A program made the position numbers and the translations under genes. A DNA stretch of 25,631 nucleotides from a virus. The DNA is taken from positions 1 through 25,631 of IMG/VR virus record IMGVR_UViG_3300034375_012127; one strand, given 5' to 3'. Below, piece after piece: positions 4,938-13,882 of this stretch (its first letter is position 1; each line of letters opens with the position of its first letter). Below the pieces are notes generated by a model, which was not told the origin of the DNA, did not search any database, and was given only the letters and a program-made list of their open reading frames with translations.

Positions 4938-7232
4938 ATGGCACAGTTAGAACAATTTTCATCCCTGCATTCAGAAAACTCAGAAATAGAAGATCATTAC
5001 ATTAGCTTGTACGACGAGTATGTCTCTGGTAATGATTGGATGCACGACATTTTTCGTCAGGATGATATCGACTTTCTTGCAATTGCTCCTTCAGGTCGTG
5101 ACAGTTCTCCGAATAACTATCGTAAGTGGGTAGGGGATGTTTACGGCATTCGTACTCGCCATGACCCTCAAGGTTGGAAAGACGCAACTCATATCGGTGG
5201 CATGAAACTTCGAGCCAAGTACGTTGCGATGGTTGCTCACTTGTATCAGAACTTAACTCGAGATGGTCGAGTAACGGGTGCTTTGAAACTCACGACTGAG
5301 TCAGATATCGAAGAGCTTTATAATCGAGGTGAGTTAACTGTTAATGGTGGGGAGCCTACCGAGGATCAAGTTCGTGAGTTGATTGATAAGGTTGAGCGTC
5401 GATTAGAGAAAGCACAGGCTCAAGTTTTAGACCATAAGCAAGAGGCGAATGCTGATGAGGCGTATCATCGGTGTATTGAAGATTTAGCTAAGTACGGTGT
5501 TTGTGCGATGGAGCTAGGCATTCGCGAACCTAAGCGTGTCCGTAACTACAGTACTGACGTAATTTTTGATGAAGAGGGTGGTCGGGAAATTTTAGACATA
5601 GTTTCTAAGCCTTCTTTTAAGGATTCGTTTGTAGTTGGGCAACGTAGAGTAAGTCCGTACAACGTTTTGTTAGACCCCAATGCTTCTGGGGATCCTCAAG
5701 CAGGTCTTGGTGTTTTTATTAAAGAGAGACTGAATTTTAATGAGGTAGCAGGTTTAGCTACTCGGGAAGGTAATTGGGACAAAGAAGTTCTAGCGAGTTT
5801 GCTAGATAATCACGATCCCGACAGCATTGCTAAGTCAGATCAGAATACGATGGATGATTCTAGGACTAGCTTGCAAGACATGTCTATTCCTACATCTACT
5901 CAGCCATTTATTCTTAAGAAGTTTTGGGGGTTGATAAACTCTGAGCAGTTAGATGGTTGGATTGGCACTTCTAAGATTTTAGCTAACTTGAAGAAAGAGC
6001 TTATTGCTGAGCATGGTAAAGAGAAATACTCTGAGAGTCATTCTTCTTTTGAGATTCATCTTATTTTTGTGAACGATAAGTTGGTGTACGCAGTACCGAA
6101 TCTTTACGCTAACCGCAAACGCCCAGTAGCTTACGATAGAATGATAGCTGTTGAAGATACTAATTATGGCTTTGGAGTTATGGCTTTAGGCCGAGAGACT
6201 GCAAGAGCTATGTCAGATCTTTGGAGTAGGTCTAAGAATAATGCTACAATAGTTGGTTCGGCGATGTTCTCTTATGATCCTGCGGTCGTAGATGAGCAAA
6301 CTTTGATCTTTCGCCCTGGAGGTAGGATCCGCTATAAGGCTGGAAGCACTTTGGTAAGAGGGTCTGGCCCTGCCGGTGGTTTTTTACACCAAATGAATTT
6401 TACTTCTGTCAGCCAAGAATTAATGCTTCTTTTTCAGAAGCTAGAAGGGCTATTAGATGAACTAACATTAATACCTTCAAATCTTGTTGGCGTTAGCGCA
6501 GCGTCACAACAGACAGCTACTGAGGTAACTCAGAATTTAAATAGTGCCCAAGTAATTTTGTTAGATATTCGTCGCTCGTTTGATCGCGAGATTGTTGCCA
6601 AGGATCTTGAGTGTACTTTTCATTACTTGCAGAACGATAGAGCTACTCCGAAGGACGCATTGATAGATGCTAACGTTGTTGTTTATGGTGCAGAGACTTT
6701 TGCGTTACAGCTTTTGAACAAGCAGATGGTGACGGAACTTCTTCAGATGATGCCAGCTTTTTTACAGGCTAATCAGAGCGTAGTTAATTCTTTTAACTGG
6801 AAGAACATTTTATCTATGACGATGGAAGGCATTGGTTTTGATAAGGAGAAAGTATTGAATACTCCCGAGCTTTCTAGTCAGTTAGATCAGATGTCTATGC
6901 AGATGCAGCAGATGGCAGCACAGATGGAGCAAGCAAATGCAGATGGTCAGCAGGTAGCTAAAGAGCTTGAAGAAGCTGAGGGACGGATACAAGAGTTGAT
7001 GTTAAAGAATTCACAGCTTCAGTCTCAAGCTCCTGTGGAAGCACGATTAAATATTGAACAAATAAATAATAAGAATCTTCAGCAAGAGTTGAAGAATCAG
7101 AGATCAAAATATGAACAAGAAATATCGTCAATGAAGTCTGAACTTCAGGCTTTGAAGGATGGTTTAAAAAATGGCGAGGGTGAGTCCCGAAGACAGATTA
7201 GAGATACTGAACGATTTAGTTCTGAATCTTAA
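4938..7232 (+). CDS. Portal protein
   Basis: A 764-residue protein directly after TerL, of the length and composition of portal proteins from short-tailed phages. Portal-like features include the segment PYNVLLDPNA, the helix-rich middle GRETARAMSDLWSRSKNNA, and QQTATEVTQNLNS near the C-terminal half, a sequence type seen in the crown/wing region of many portals. From about residue 645 to the end it is a long glutamine/glutamate-rich coiled coil (QMQQMAAQMEQA and onward), probably the barrel-like crown facing the capsid interior. I chose the ATG at 4938, which has AAGGA immediately upstream; an in-frame ATG at 4914 lies inside terL without a ribosome binding site. As a dodecameric ring it would connect capsid, terminase and tail adaptor. 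Its 3' end overlaps the next gene by 62 bases. Confidence 0.85.
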   Translation: MAQLEQFSSLHSENSEIEDHYISLYDEYVSGNDWMHDIFRQDDIDFLAIAPSGRDSSPNNYRKWVGDVYGIRTRHDPQGWKDATHIGGMKLRAKYVAMVAHLYQNLTRDGRVTGALKLTTESDIEELYNRGELTVNGGEPTEDQVRELIDKVERRLEKAQAQVLDHKQEANADEAYHRCIEDLAKYGVCAMELGIREPKRVRNYSTDVIFDEEGGREILDIVSKPSFKDSFVVGQRRVSPYNVLLDPNASGDPQAGLGVFIKERLNFNEVAGLATREGNWDKEVLASLLDNHDPDSIAKSDQNTMDDSRTSLQDMSIPTSTQPFILKKFWGLINSEQLDGWIGTSKILANLKKELIAEHGKEKYSESHSSFEIHLIFVNDKLVYAVPNLYANRKRPVAYDRMIAVEDTNYGFGVMALGRETARAMSDLWSRSKNNATIVGSAMFSYDPAVVDEQTLIFRPGGRIRYKAGSTLVRGSGPAGGFLHQMNFTSVSQELMLLFQKLEGLLDELTLIPSNLVGVSAASQQTATEVTQNLNSAQVILLDIRRSFDREIVAKDLECTFHYLQNDRATPKDALIDANVVVYGAETFALQLLNKQMVTELLQMMPAFLQANQSVVNSFNWKNILSMTMEGIGFDKEKVLNTPELSSQLDQMSMQMQQMAAQMEQANADGQQVAKELEEAEGRIQELMLKNSQLQSQAPVEARLNIEQINNKNLQQELKNQRSKYEQEISSMKSELQALKDGLKNGEGESRRQIRDTERFSSES

Positions 7233-7476
7233 GCGTGGGCATTATCGAACGTTGTTTCGGTATTTGTCTATGAGGAAAGAAGAGCAGCTACAAGCAGCCC
7301 AAGACTCGGCAACGAGTGGGGAGGCTCAAGCTACAATGTATTGTGTGTTGGCTACTAAGCTCTATGACGAGATTCTTAGTTGGCCTGATGAAGTAGATGG
7401 CGCATTGGCGCAGGAATTAACTTTAATTAGAGATGAATTAAAATCAAAGCATGAGGCTTTAAAAGAGGAGATTTAA
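7171..7476 (+). CDS. Small helical protein overlapping the portal gene
   Basis: A 101-residue, highly charged and mostly helical protein (MARVSPEDRLEILNDLVLNL at the N-terminus, ending ELKSKHEALKEEI). It starts 62 bases inside the portal gene in another frame, with AAGGA about 11 bases upstream of its ATG. The overlapped part of the portal is the last 20 residues of its coiled-coil tail (KNGEGESRRQIRDTERF). Small helical proteins are often encoded next to the portal, where they act as packaging or head-completion factors, but I recognise no family. Its stop is one base before the next start codon. Confidence 0.8.
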   Translation: MARVSPEDRLEILNDLVLNLKRGHYRTLFRYLSMRKEEQLQAAQDSATSGEAQATMYCVLATKLYDEILSWPDEVDGALAQELTLIRDELKSKHEALKEEI

Positions 7477-7477
7477 A

Positions 7478-7843
7478 ATGGGCCAAGGCGTAGTTACAGA
7501 TCGAAGTCAGGATTTTTCAAAAGTACAGATTTTTACAGGTGGAGTTGCTGGAGGACATACTAAGAAGTATTCAGAGAGTGATACACTTGTTCATGATCCT
7601 GTTGTTGTAGTGGATTCTTCTGCAGCTCAGGTGGATTTAGCTTTACCAGATGCTAAGGTAGATGGTTTTGAAATGCTTGTAGTTTGCAGTGTTGCAGGTA
7701 ACAACGTTGTGATAACTCCTTCTAGTCTTGTAGGTGGAAGTACTATTACTTTTGATGCTGTAGGAGACAGTGTTTGTCTTAAGTTCAGCAAAAAAGCTGG
7801 GGGCTGGGTAGTTCTTGGTGGTCATTCTTACGTTTTAGCTTAA
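7478..7843 (+). CDS. Small beta-rich virion protein with a fibre-type N-terminus
   Basis: A 121-residue protein with a good GAGGAG ribosome binding site. Its first 18 residues, MGQGVVTDRSQDFSKVQI, resemble the start of the following fibre (MGRGVVKDRNNYWSGTQT). The rest (about 40-121) is one beta-rich module, with LALPDA near the start, VVITPSSLVGG in the middle and GGWVVLGGHSYVLA at the end. Such modules are common in phage tail proteins, where a TLP-type strand is followed by an NxV(T/I)I strand and a terminal W-containing strand. I infer a small appendage or adapter sharing an anchoring peptide with the fibre. Alternatives are a decoration protein or a fibre cap. Confidence 0.7.
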   Translation: MGQGVVTDRSQDFSKVQIFTGGVAGGHTKKYSESDTLVHDPVVVVDSSAAQVDLALPDAKVDGFEMLVVCSVAGNNVVITPSSLVGGSTITFDAVGDSVCLKFSKKAGGWVVLGGHSYVLA

Positions 7844-7876
7844 TAGTATTATCAGCTTAATTACAAGGGGTCAGTA

Positions 7877-10800
7877 ATGGGTAGAGGCGTAGTTAAAGAC
7901 CGTAATAATTATTGGTCTGGGACGCAAACTTTTGAACGGATAGTCGTTGAAGATGCGGTTTTTCTTGATGGAGCTGCTTACGATTTATCAAGTGGAAATG
8001 TAACTTTTCCCAATACTTTAGACTCTGGCAGTATTCAAGCTACTGATGAGACTGGTGTTAAGTTAAAAAATGAGTCTGGCACCGAAATTTTTAGAGCTGA
8101 CGGTTCTGGACACATAAGTCTTTTTGACACTCCAATTTCTTCTTGGGGTTCAGATTATCGTGCAGTTGAAGGCCCAAATTCTACTTGGTTGATGTCTGCG
8201 TTACCTTCGGGTAATGAGGTACATTTTGTTAGTCATGCTTATATTGACGATGTAGGTTGGAAATATAAGACTTCTAATGAGATTCCAGTTAAGTCTTCGT
8301 ATGGGGCTGGGACTTTTAGTATTTCTGCAGCTCAAGCAGGAGTTGCTGGAGATGCGTTAACTTGGTCAGATGTTTTTACAATTAATTCTGAGGGGGCAGG
8401 GATTAATAACCCGAATCCTTCAGGTTCTTTAGACGCTAGATCTTTTGCAACAAATTTAGGTACAACCGTTGCATCAGCAAATCTAGATGCTTCTAAAGCT
8501 TTGTTTTTATACTCTGGTCATGATAATCAAGCTCCAACTCTTTTTTGGAATGGTGATCTTGGGATGGTATTTGGTACTGGGTATGACTACACTACTGGAG
8601 CTCTTCCAAGTGGCAACCCTACAAATTATCTTTTGAATCAGCAAACTCACTCTATAAGTAGTTGGGGATGGAATCCAAGTTATGGCCAAATTTCAGGGAT
8701 TTGGGATGAGAGTGATTTTACTTTTGCGGTATTTAATATTGACAGTGCTACTAATGCTAGAGGGTTTAGTTTTACTCCTTTGCAGGGTAACGGGGTTCAT
8801 GGTCGGATTATAAGAGCAATTAGTTTAGTTAGTGTAGATCCTGCTGCATTTTTCGGTCTTGTTGGTACGATTAGATCTTTTAAGTTTTATGGTAAAAATG
8901 GGCCTTCAGGTTCTTTTTCTACTAATCTTAATCCTACTGATTGGACACTTTTAGTTGAGGGGGATAGCACTAGTATTGATTTAACTTCTCCTGATGTTTT
9001 TACATTTACGAACAATACTGTTTACGATCATTATATGATTCATTTTTTACCTAATGATCCCTTTTCTGCTAGGGCATTAGGTATATATGAAATGGGTATG
9101 TATGAGGATGCAGGTTCTTCTTTTACAAACCTTATGCAGATTCTTCCAGATGGTAATGTGAATGTAACAAACACATTGAATGCTACTACTCTTCAAGAGG
9201 GTAACGTAGATCTTAGTACGAGATATATTCTTGCTACTCAGAGGGGTGCGGATGATGGCGTTTGTGAGTTAGTATCTGGGGTTGTTCCTAGCTATAGAAT
9301 GCCTCCATTAGCTATATCTCAGACTAGTGTGGTAGCTGACTTAGCTGCTAAGTACGCTTTGACTACTGAGCGTGGTGACATAGCTATTGTTACAGGGACT
9401 AATCAAACTTTTATTAAGTTGAACGATGATGCTGCACCTACAAATGCTGGAGATTGGACGGAGTTAATTCCTAATGCAGTAGTTTCTGTGAATGGTGATA
9501 CGGGCCCTATTGTAAGTTTAGATACTTCACAGATTGCTGAGGGAGGTACTAATCTTTATTATAGTGATTTACGGGTAGATGGTCGCATATCTAATTCGTC
9601 TATTAATACTTTGAAGGATGTTAGTTTATCACTTGCTACAGCTCCTCAAACTAACCCTTCTAGTGCGAATAAGGCTTTGAGGATAAATGGTGCAGGTAAC
9701 GGGGTAGATCACACTACGTTTAGTTTACCTGTTAGTAACGGTACTAGTGGGCAGGTTCTTACTTCGGATGGTAATGGTAATACTGCTTGGGCGGAACCTA
9801 ATACCGCTTCTACATTTTTATCTTTGTTAGACACTCCGTCAACATATTCTCCTACAGATTTATCTCAACCATCTATGCCTGTTACAGCGAGTTCTACTAG
9901 AAACGGTAGCCCTAGCAATGTTATAGATGATCTTGGTGAGGTGACTGCGTTTGGTTGGGAACCTGATACTGATGCTGTTGCATCGGATGAGTTTGTTGTC
10001 ATAGACTTTGGTTCAGAAGTTACTATAGAGAGTATAAGTGTAGAGGCTCTTTTTGTTAGTAGTAGAGTAGCAGCTAAAGATTTTAAAGTTCTTGGGTCGA
10101 CAGATGGTTCTAATTTTACTCAGTTTTTCCCTGAAGATGGTTCGTCTTATCAACAGTTAGTTTATAACCAGTCAGGCCCTCAGGTTTTTGATTTTACCAA
10201 CAATACTGCTTATCGACACATTAAAGTAATTTTTAATGGGTCATGGTGGTATAAAGAAGGTATAGTTGGTGGCAATTATGGTTCATATCCTACGATAGAT
10301 ATAAGAAACTTGGAGTTTTATCAGTCTTTGGCTGGTTCTTACGTTAAAGTTAATTCAACTGCAAATGGTTTAGTTTTTGAATCGTCATCTTCTGGCAGCA
10401 TTACTTTTACTGGTCTTGCAGACACACCTGCTAATTTTACTTCTTCAGAGGGCAATGTTGTTACTGTAAATTCTACTGGTAATTCTTTAGAGTTTACATC
10501 TGTTTATGACGTAATAAGAGATACTCAGACTCCTGATATTACTTCTTATAATACGACAGCTACTATTAGTAGCCATGATCATAGTGTTATATTTTCTAAC
10601 CCATCTCAAGACATTGCTTTAACTTTGCCTATTAGTCTGACAGACGCTTCTTTGAATGAAGAGTCTAGATTTTATATTAAAAATACTTCTGCGTCACATC
10701 GCGTTATTGTCAGGGGTTTAAGCTCTACTGATCACCCTCAAGTTGAGAGATTAGATTCAAACGATACAACAGCATCGTCTGGGTCTTTTGTATTACATCC

Positions 10801-11974
10801 TAAAGAATCTGCAGTTTTTCAAGGGTATAATACTTCAGGGAATTATCGTGTGGTTTCTCATTACCGTGATGATCTTACTGAGATAGTTACTTCTAGTATT
10901 TCTCAAACAAAGTCGGCTAAGACTTTTGTGTGTACTGCTACTTCTGCTGCGGTTATAGATTTACTAGATTATCCCTTTTGGCCTTTGAATGTACCTATTT
11001 TATTTAAGAATCTCAGTACACAAGATTTAACTTTAGATCCTCATATTAGTACTCAAGTAGATGGTTCTTCTAATTCTATAGTAATTCCTTTTGGTAAATC
11101 TGTAGCTATTCAAAGGGTAGATATTAGTACTCTTATTATAGCTGATGATACTAGGGTAGTTAGCGGTGGTTCAGGCGTATCTGATTTTGTTTCTTTATCA
11201 GACACCCCTGCTAATTTTACGGGTGCTAGTTTAGACTTGGTTAGAGTTAATGGTGCGGGTACCGCTTTAGAATTTGTAGACACATCTAGTTTAGGTTTTG
11301 CTCCATCAAGTCATCTTACAGCCAGTAATCCTCATGGTATTACACCATCAGGTATAGGGGCAGCTACTACTGGTGCTTTGGCTACGACTAATACTAATTT
11401 ATCAACTCATCTTTCAGACCCTAATAATCCTCATGGTATTACTGCAGCAGGTATAGGGGCAGCTACTACTAACGATTTAACAACTCATACTGGTAGTAGT
11501 AATAATCCGCATGGGACTACTTTTCTAAAGTTAGGGGATACTCCAGCTGCTTACTCTAATGGTAGTGCTGTTAGATCTACGATATCAGGGTTTGAGTTTT
11601 TTAATCCTAGACAAGATGATTTGTCTGTTATTACATCGGCTCCGTCAGCATCTCAAACTTTAGATTGTAATATTAATAATGGGAACCAAGTTTTTTATTT
11701 TACAGTTAGTCCTACCGCAGACGTAGCATTGACTTTAGCAAATTTAAGTTTAGCTCAATCTCATGCTACAACGGTTGTTGTTGTTTTTAATCAGGGTGCT
11801 AACCCTTATAAAATTACTGGGCTTGCAATAGCTGGTCAGAGCTCTTTAACTTTAAAGTGGCAAGGTGGTACTAATGCAGTTACTGCGAATAGTTTAGATG
11901 TTTTTAGTTTTACTATTTTAGCTACTGCTACTAATACTTACACTGTATTTGGAAATGTGACTAGTTTTACTTAG
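7877..11974 (+). CDS. Tail fibre / receptor-binding protein with discoidin-like domains
   Basis: A 1365-residue modular fibre. Residues 1-20 share the MG[QR]GVV..DR start with the preceding small protein, a likely virion anchor. Residues 525-570 have the common fibre motif VSVNGDTGPIVSLDT...EGGTNLYYSDLRV. Two discoidin (F5/8 type C)-like domains are visible: a weaker one at about 300-412, and a clear one at 665-816 (SNVIDD, VVIDFGSEVTIESI, KVLGSTDGSNF, FDFTNNTAYRHIKV). Five DTP repeats of the form LxDTPxxF...VNxxGxxLEF lie near 82, 650, 847, 1107 and 1219. Three NPHG[IT]T repeats follow at 1151-1214. Beta modules like the small neighbour occupy about 881-1000, 1008-1095 and 1250-1365. Discoidin domains bind carbohydrate or lipid, so host glycan recognition is likely. 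An AAGGGG site precedes the ATG, and the gene ends with TAG. Confidence 0.88.
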   Translation: MGRGVVKDRNNYWSGTQTFERIVVEDAVFLDGAAYDLSSGNVTFPNTLDSGSIQATDETGVKLKNESGTEIFRADGSGHISLFDTPISSWGSDYRAVEGPNSTWLMSALPSGNEVHFVSHAYIDDVGWKYKTSNEIPVKSSYGAGTFSISAAQAGVAGDALTWSDVFTINSEGAGINNPNPSGSLDARSFATNLGTTVASANLDASKALFLYSGHDNQAPTLFWNGDLGMVFGTGYDYTTGALPSGNPTNYLLNQQTHSISSWGWNPSYGQISGIWDESDFTFAVFNIDSATNARGFSFTPLQGNGVHGRIIRAISLVSVDPAAFFGLVGTIRSFKFYGKNGPSGSFSTNLNPTDWTLLVEGDSTSIDLTSPDVFTFTNNTVYDHYMIHFLPNDPFSARALGIYEMGMYEDAGSSFTNLMQILPDGNVNVTNTLNATTLQEGNVDLSTRYILATQRGADDGVCELVSGVVPSYRMPPLAISQTSVVADLAAKYALTTERGDIAIVTGTNQTFIKLNDDAAPTNAGDWTELIPNAVVSVNGDTGPIVSLDTSQIAEGGTNLYYSDLRVDGRISNSSINTLKDVSLSLATAPQTNPSSANKALRINGAGNGVDHTTFSLPVSNGTSGQVLTSDGNGNTAWAEPNTASTFLSLLDTPSTYSPTDLSQPSMPVTASSTRNGSPSNVIDDLGEVTAFGWEPDTDAVASDEFVVIDFGSEVTIESISVEALFVSSRVAAKDFKVLGSTDGSNFTQFFPEDGSSYQQLVYNQSGPQVFDFTNNTAYRHIKVIFNGSWWYKEGIVGGNYGSYPTIDIRNLEFYQSLAGSYVKVNSTANGLVFESSSSGSITFTGLADTPANFTSSEGNVVTVNSTGNSLEFTSVYDVIRDTQTPDITSYNTTATISSHDHSVIFSNPSQDIALTLPISLTDASLNEESRFYIKNTSASHRVIVRGLSSTDHPQVERLDSNDTTASSGSFVLHPKESAVFQGYNTSGNYRVVSHYRDDLTEIVTSSISQTKSAKTFVCTATSAAVIDLLDYPFWPLNVPILFKNLSTQDLTLDPHISTQVDGSSNSIVIPFGKSVAIQRVDISTLIIADDTRVVSGGSGVSDFVSLSDTPANFTGASLDLVRVNGAGTALEFVDTSSLGFAPSSHLTASNPHGITPSGIGAATTGALATTNTNLSTHLSDPNNPHGITAAGIGAATTNDLTTHTGSSNNPHGTTFLKLGDTPAAYSNGSAVRSTISGFEFFNPRQDDLSVITSAPSASQTLDCNINNGNQVFYFTVSPTADVALTLANLSLAQSHATTVVVVFNQGANPYKITGLAIAGQSSLTLKWQGGTNAVTANSLDVFSFTILATATNTYTVFGNVTSFT
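11327..11520 (+). repeat. In-gene direct repeats encoding NPHGIT..GIGAAT
   Basis: Two 45-bp copies, 11327-11371 and 11426-11470, match at 42 of 45 positions at a 99-bp period, with a third partial copy from about 11503. They encode the fibre motif NPHGIT followed by GIGAATT. High nucleotide identity suggests recent duplication or gene conversion, a usual route of fibre length variation. Confidence 0.8.
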
Positions 11975-11977
11975 TAT

Positions 11978-13777
11978 ATGAATAGATTAACTCGCCCATT
12001 TAGTTTTGTTTCTAGATTTTCTACTGAGGAAGTTCCGTATGTTCCTCAGTCAAATGAAGTTGTTGAAGCTTCTTTTGGAGATAATGCTTCTTTTTTTGTA
12101 AAACAAAATGGGGATGTTTATTTTGCAGGTACAAACACAAGGCGTTGTTCTGGTTTAGGAGGTAGCTACCCTGATACGTATACGACTGTTGGTGGCAACC
12201 CTGTTAAAATAACTTATTTTTCTAGCAACAATATTAGCATTACTCAAGTAGCTACTACATCTTGGGGTACATTTTTTTTATCTAGTACTGGGGTGTTGTA
12301 TTATGCAGGGGATAGCCAGTATGTTACTGGTGCAGCTGCTTTATTTCCTACAGCTGTTCCATCTAGTTATTCTTCTTTGAATGGGGTTACAACTTTTTAT
12401 AACTCTAATATGGGGAATGTTTCTAATATTAGGTTTAGTAAAATAAAATCTGATGGTTATCTTTTTGGTGCTATAACTACAACAGGTGCTTTGGGTCTTA
12501 CTAGGCCTGAAACTACTAACGGGTTTTATATTTTTAAAGGTTTGGAGATGCAGTCGCTTCAAACTACTAGTACTTCTACTACTTCTACTTTTTCTCGCAA
12601 TATTGTGGATTTTGAATTGAAATCAAATGTCAGAGGTGCTTTATATGATCCTGTAGTTTTAGCTATAGACACTTCTGGATTACTTTGGAAAAGAGGGGGT
12701 AATGAGTGGGGAGGCACATATAGTACTTATTATAATCTTAAATCGTTTGGTTTTTATTGGTCTAACTACCAAAATACACTCGGTTTAGTAGAAGGCCCAC
12801 ACGCTTCTTATGTGTGGCATGGGTCTTTAGATACGGCAACTCTTACAGGAGTAAAAGTAACAAGTATAGCTTTAGGTAATTATTATGCTCTTGTTACTAC
12901 AAGTAATGGCGAACTTTGGTGTCAGGGGGATTCTTCACGTTTTGGTGGATCAGGTTCATGGTACGATAGTTACACAAAAATTAATGGAAATTCCCCAACT
13001 CAGTTTGTTGCGTATAATATGACTTTTAATCTTGTATCGAATACTTTAGGATTTTCAAATATTCGTTCTATTGCAGGAGGTTTAGTTACCCCATATTTAG
13101 TGACTCGTGTTGGGGGTAGAGATATAGTAAAACATGGTGCAAATTTTTCTGATCAGTATAATCAACACGAGTGGGTTTTAGAGGATCAATCTTCAGGTTT
13201 TTGGAGTATTGAAGGTAATTGGTCAGACACATTTAAAGGTTGGGCAATTACTGGAAATCATTGGATTACAGATGGTACAGGGTATACAGGTCTTCAAGGA
13301 TATAATCAACCTTATTCTACTTCTACGTCACCTCAAACGGATTACGGTAGAGACCATTTATCTTCATTTTTAAACGGTGGAACTAATTATAATCCTGCAA
13401 CTACTTTTGATATTCAGAATGCTCAACAGAATAATTCGATTAGGGTTCCTGTTAGTTCGGATACTACGGGTTTAGCTGCGAATGCTATAAGTCATATTAA
13501 TACTAATTATAATGTTGATGGGGATTTTTTACGTTTAAAATCTAATAATGCTATTTGGTATCATTTATATGCAGCCCCAACTTTTGATGAGACAGCTAAG
13601 TATGCAGCCCCTTCTTCTGCAGGAGATGTTGTACCAAAAGTTTTTGCAGGTAATAAGACTTTTGGATTTGTACGTAATCGAGTTTTATATGTTTGGGGTA
13701 TGAATCGTAAAGGTCAGACAGGAGTAGCGTCTACTGATTGGGTGGTAGGATACCCTAAAACTGTTACGTTACCTTAA
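11978..13777 (+). CDS. RCC1-like beta-propeller virion protein
   Basis: A 599-residue protein built of RCC1/BNR-like blades. Recurring units are an aromatic-flanked strand followed by xxxGxVYxxGxN: FFVKQNGDVYFAGTN (39-53), FFLSSTGVLYYAGDS (99-113), VLAIDTSGLLWKRGGN (227-242), YALVTTSNGELWCQGDS (303-319), and at the C-terminus FGFVRNRVLYVWGMNRKGQTG (562-582). Blade-like segments spread over the whole length suggest about seven blades, hence a closed propeller. RCC1 propellers are known chiefly as protein- or chromatin-binding modules in eukaryotes and occur in some bacterial and phage surface proteins. Placed just behind the fibre (three bases between them, no clear ribosome binding site, so probably coupled), it is most simply a fibre tip or a second receptor-binding protein. 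That role is inference. Confidence 0.75.
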   Translation: MNRLTRPFSFVSRFSTEEVPYVPQSNEVVEASFGDNASFFVKQNGDVYFAGTNTRRCSGLGGSYPDTYTTVGGNPVKITYFSSNNISITQVATTSWGTFFLSSTGVLYYAGDSQYVTGAAALFPTAVPSSYSSLNGVTTFYNSNMGNVSNIRFSKIKSDGYLFGAITTTGALGLTRPETTNGFYIFKGLEMQSLQTTSTSTTSTFSRNIVDFELKSNVRGALYDPVVLAIDTSGLLWKRGGNEWGGTYSTYYNLKSFGFYWSNYQNTLGLVEGPHASYVWHGSLDTATLTGVKVTSIALGNYYALVTTSNGELWCQGDSSRFGGSGSWYDSYTKINGNSPTQFVAYNMTFNLVSNTLGFSNIRSIAGGLVTPYLVTRVGGRDIVKHGANFSDQYNQHEWVLEDQSSGFWSIEGNWSDTFKGWAITGNHWITDGTGYTGLQGYNQPYSTSTSPQTDYGRDHLSSFLNGGTNYNPATTFDIQNAQQNNSIRVPVSSDTTGLAANAISHINTNYNVDGDFLRLKSNNAIWYHLYAAPTFDETAKYAAPSSAGDVVPKVFAGNKTFGFVRNRVLYVWGMNRKGQTGVASTDWVVGYPKTVTLP

Positions 13778-13882
13778 TTATGTTATTTTACTTGTTTAAT
13801 TTAATGTCGTAAGTCAATAAAAATTTGTGTTAAAATATTTATAAGAAATTTTCTTTACAAATAATAAAAAAAGGAGTAGGCG
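13778..13882 (+). promoter_or_regulatory. A+T-rich gap with a possible internal promoter
   Basis: This 105-bp gap is the longest within the virion gene series before 16.5 kb. It contains TGTTAAAAT (13828-13836), an extended -10 with a near-consensus hexamer, but no good -35. A second TTATAA lies at 13839-13844. It ends with a strong AAGGAG ribosome binding site. A promoter here would separately control the capsid genes downstream of the fibre cassette. No terminator hairpin is visible. Confidence 0.3.
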
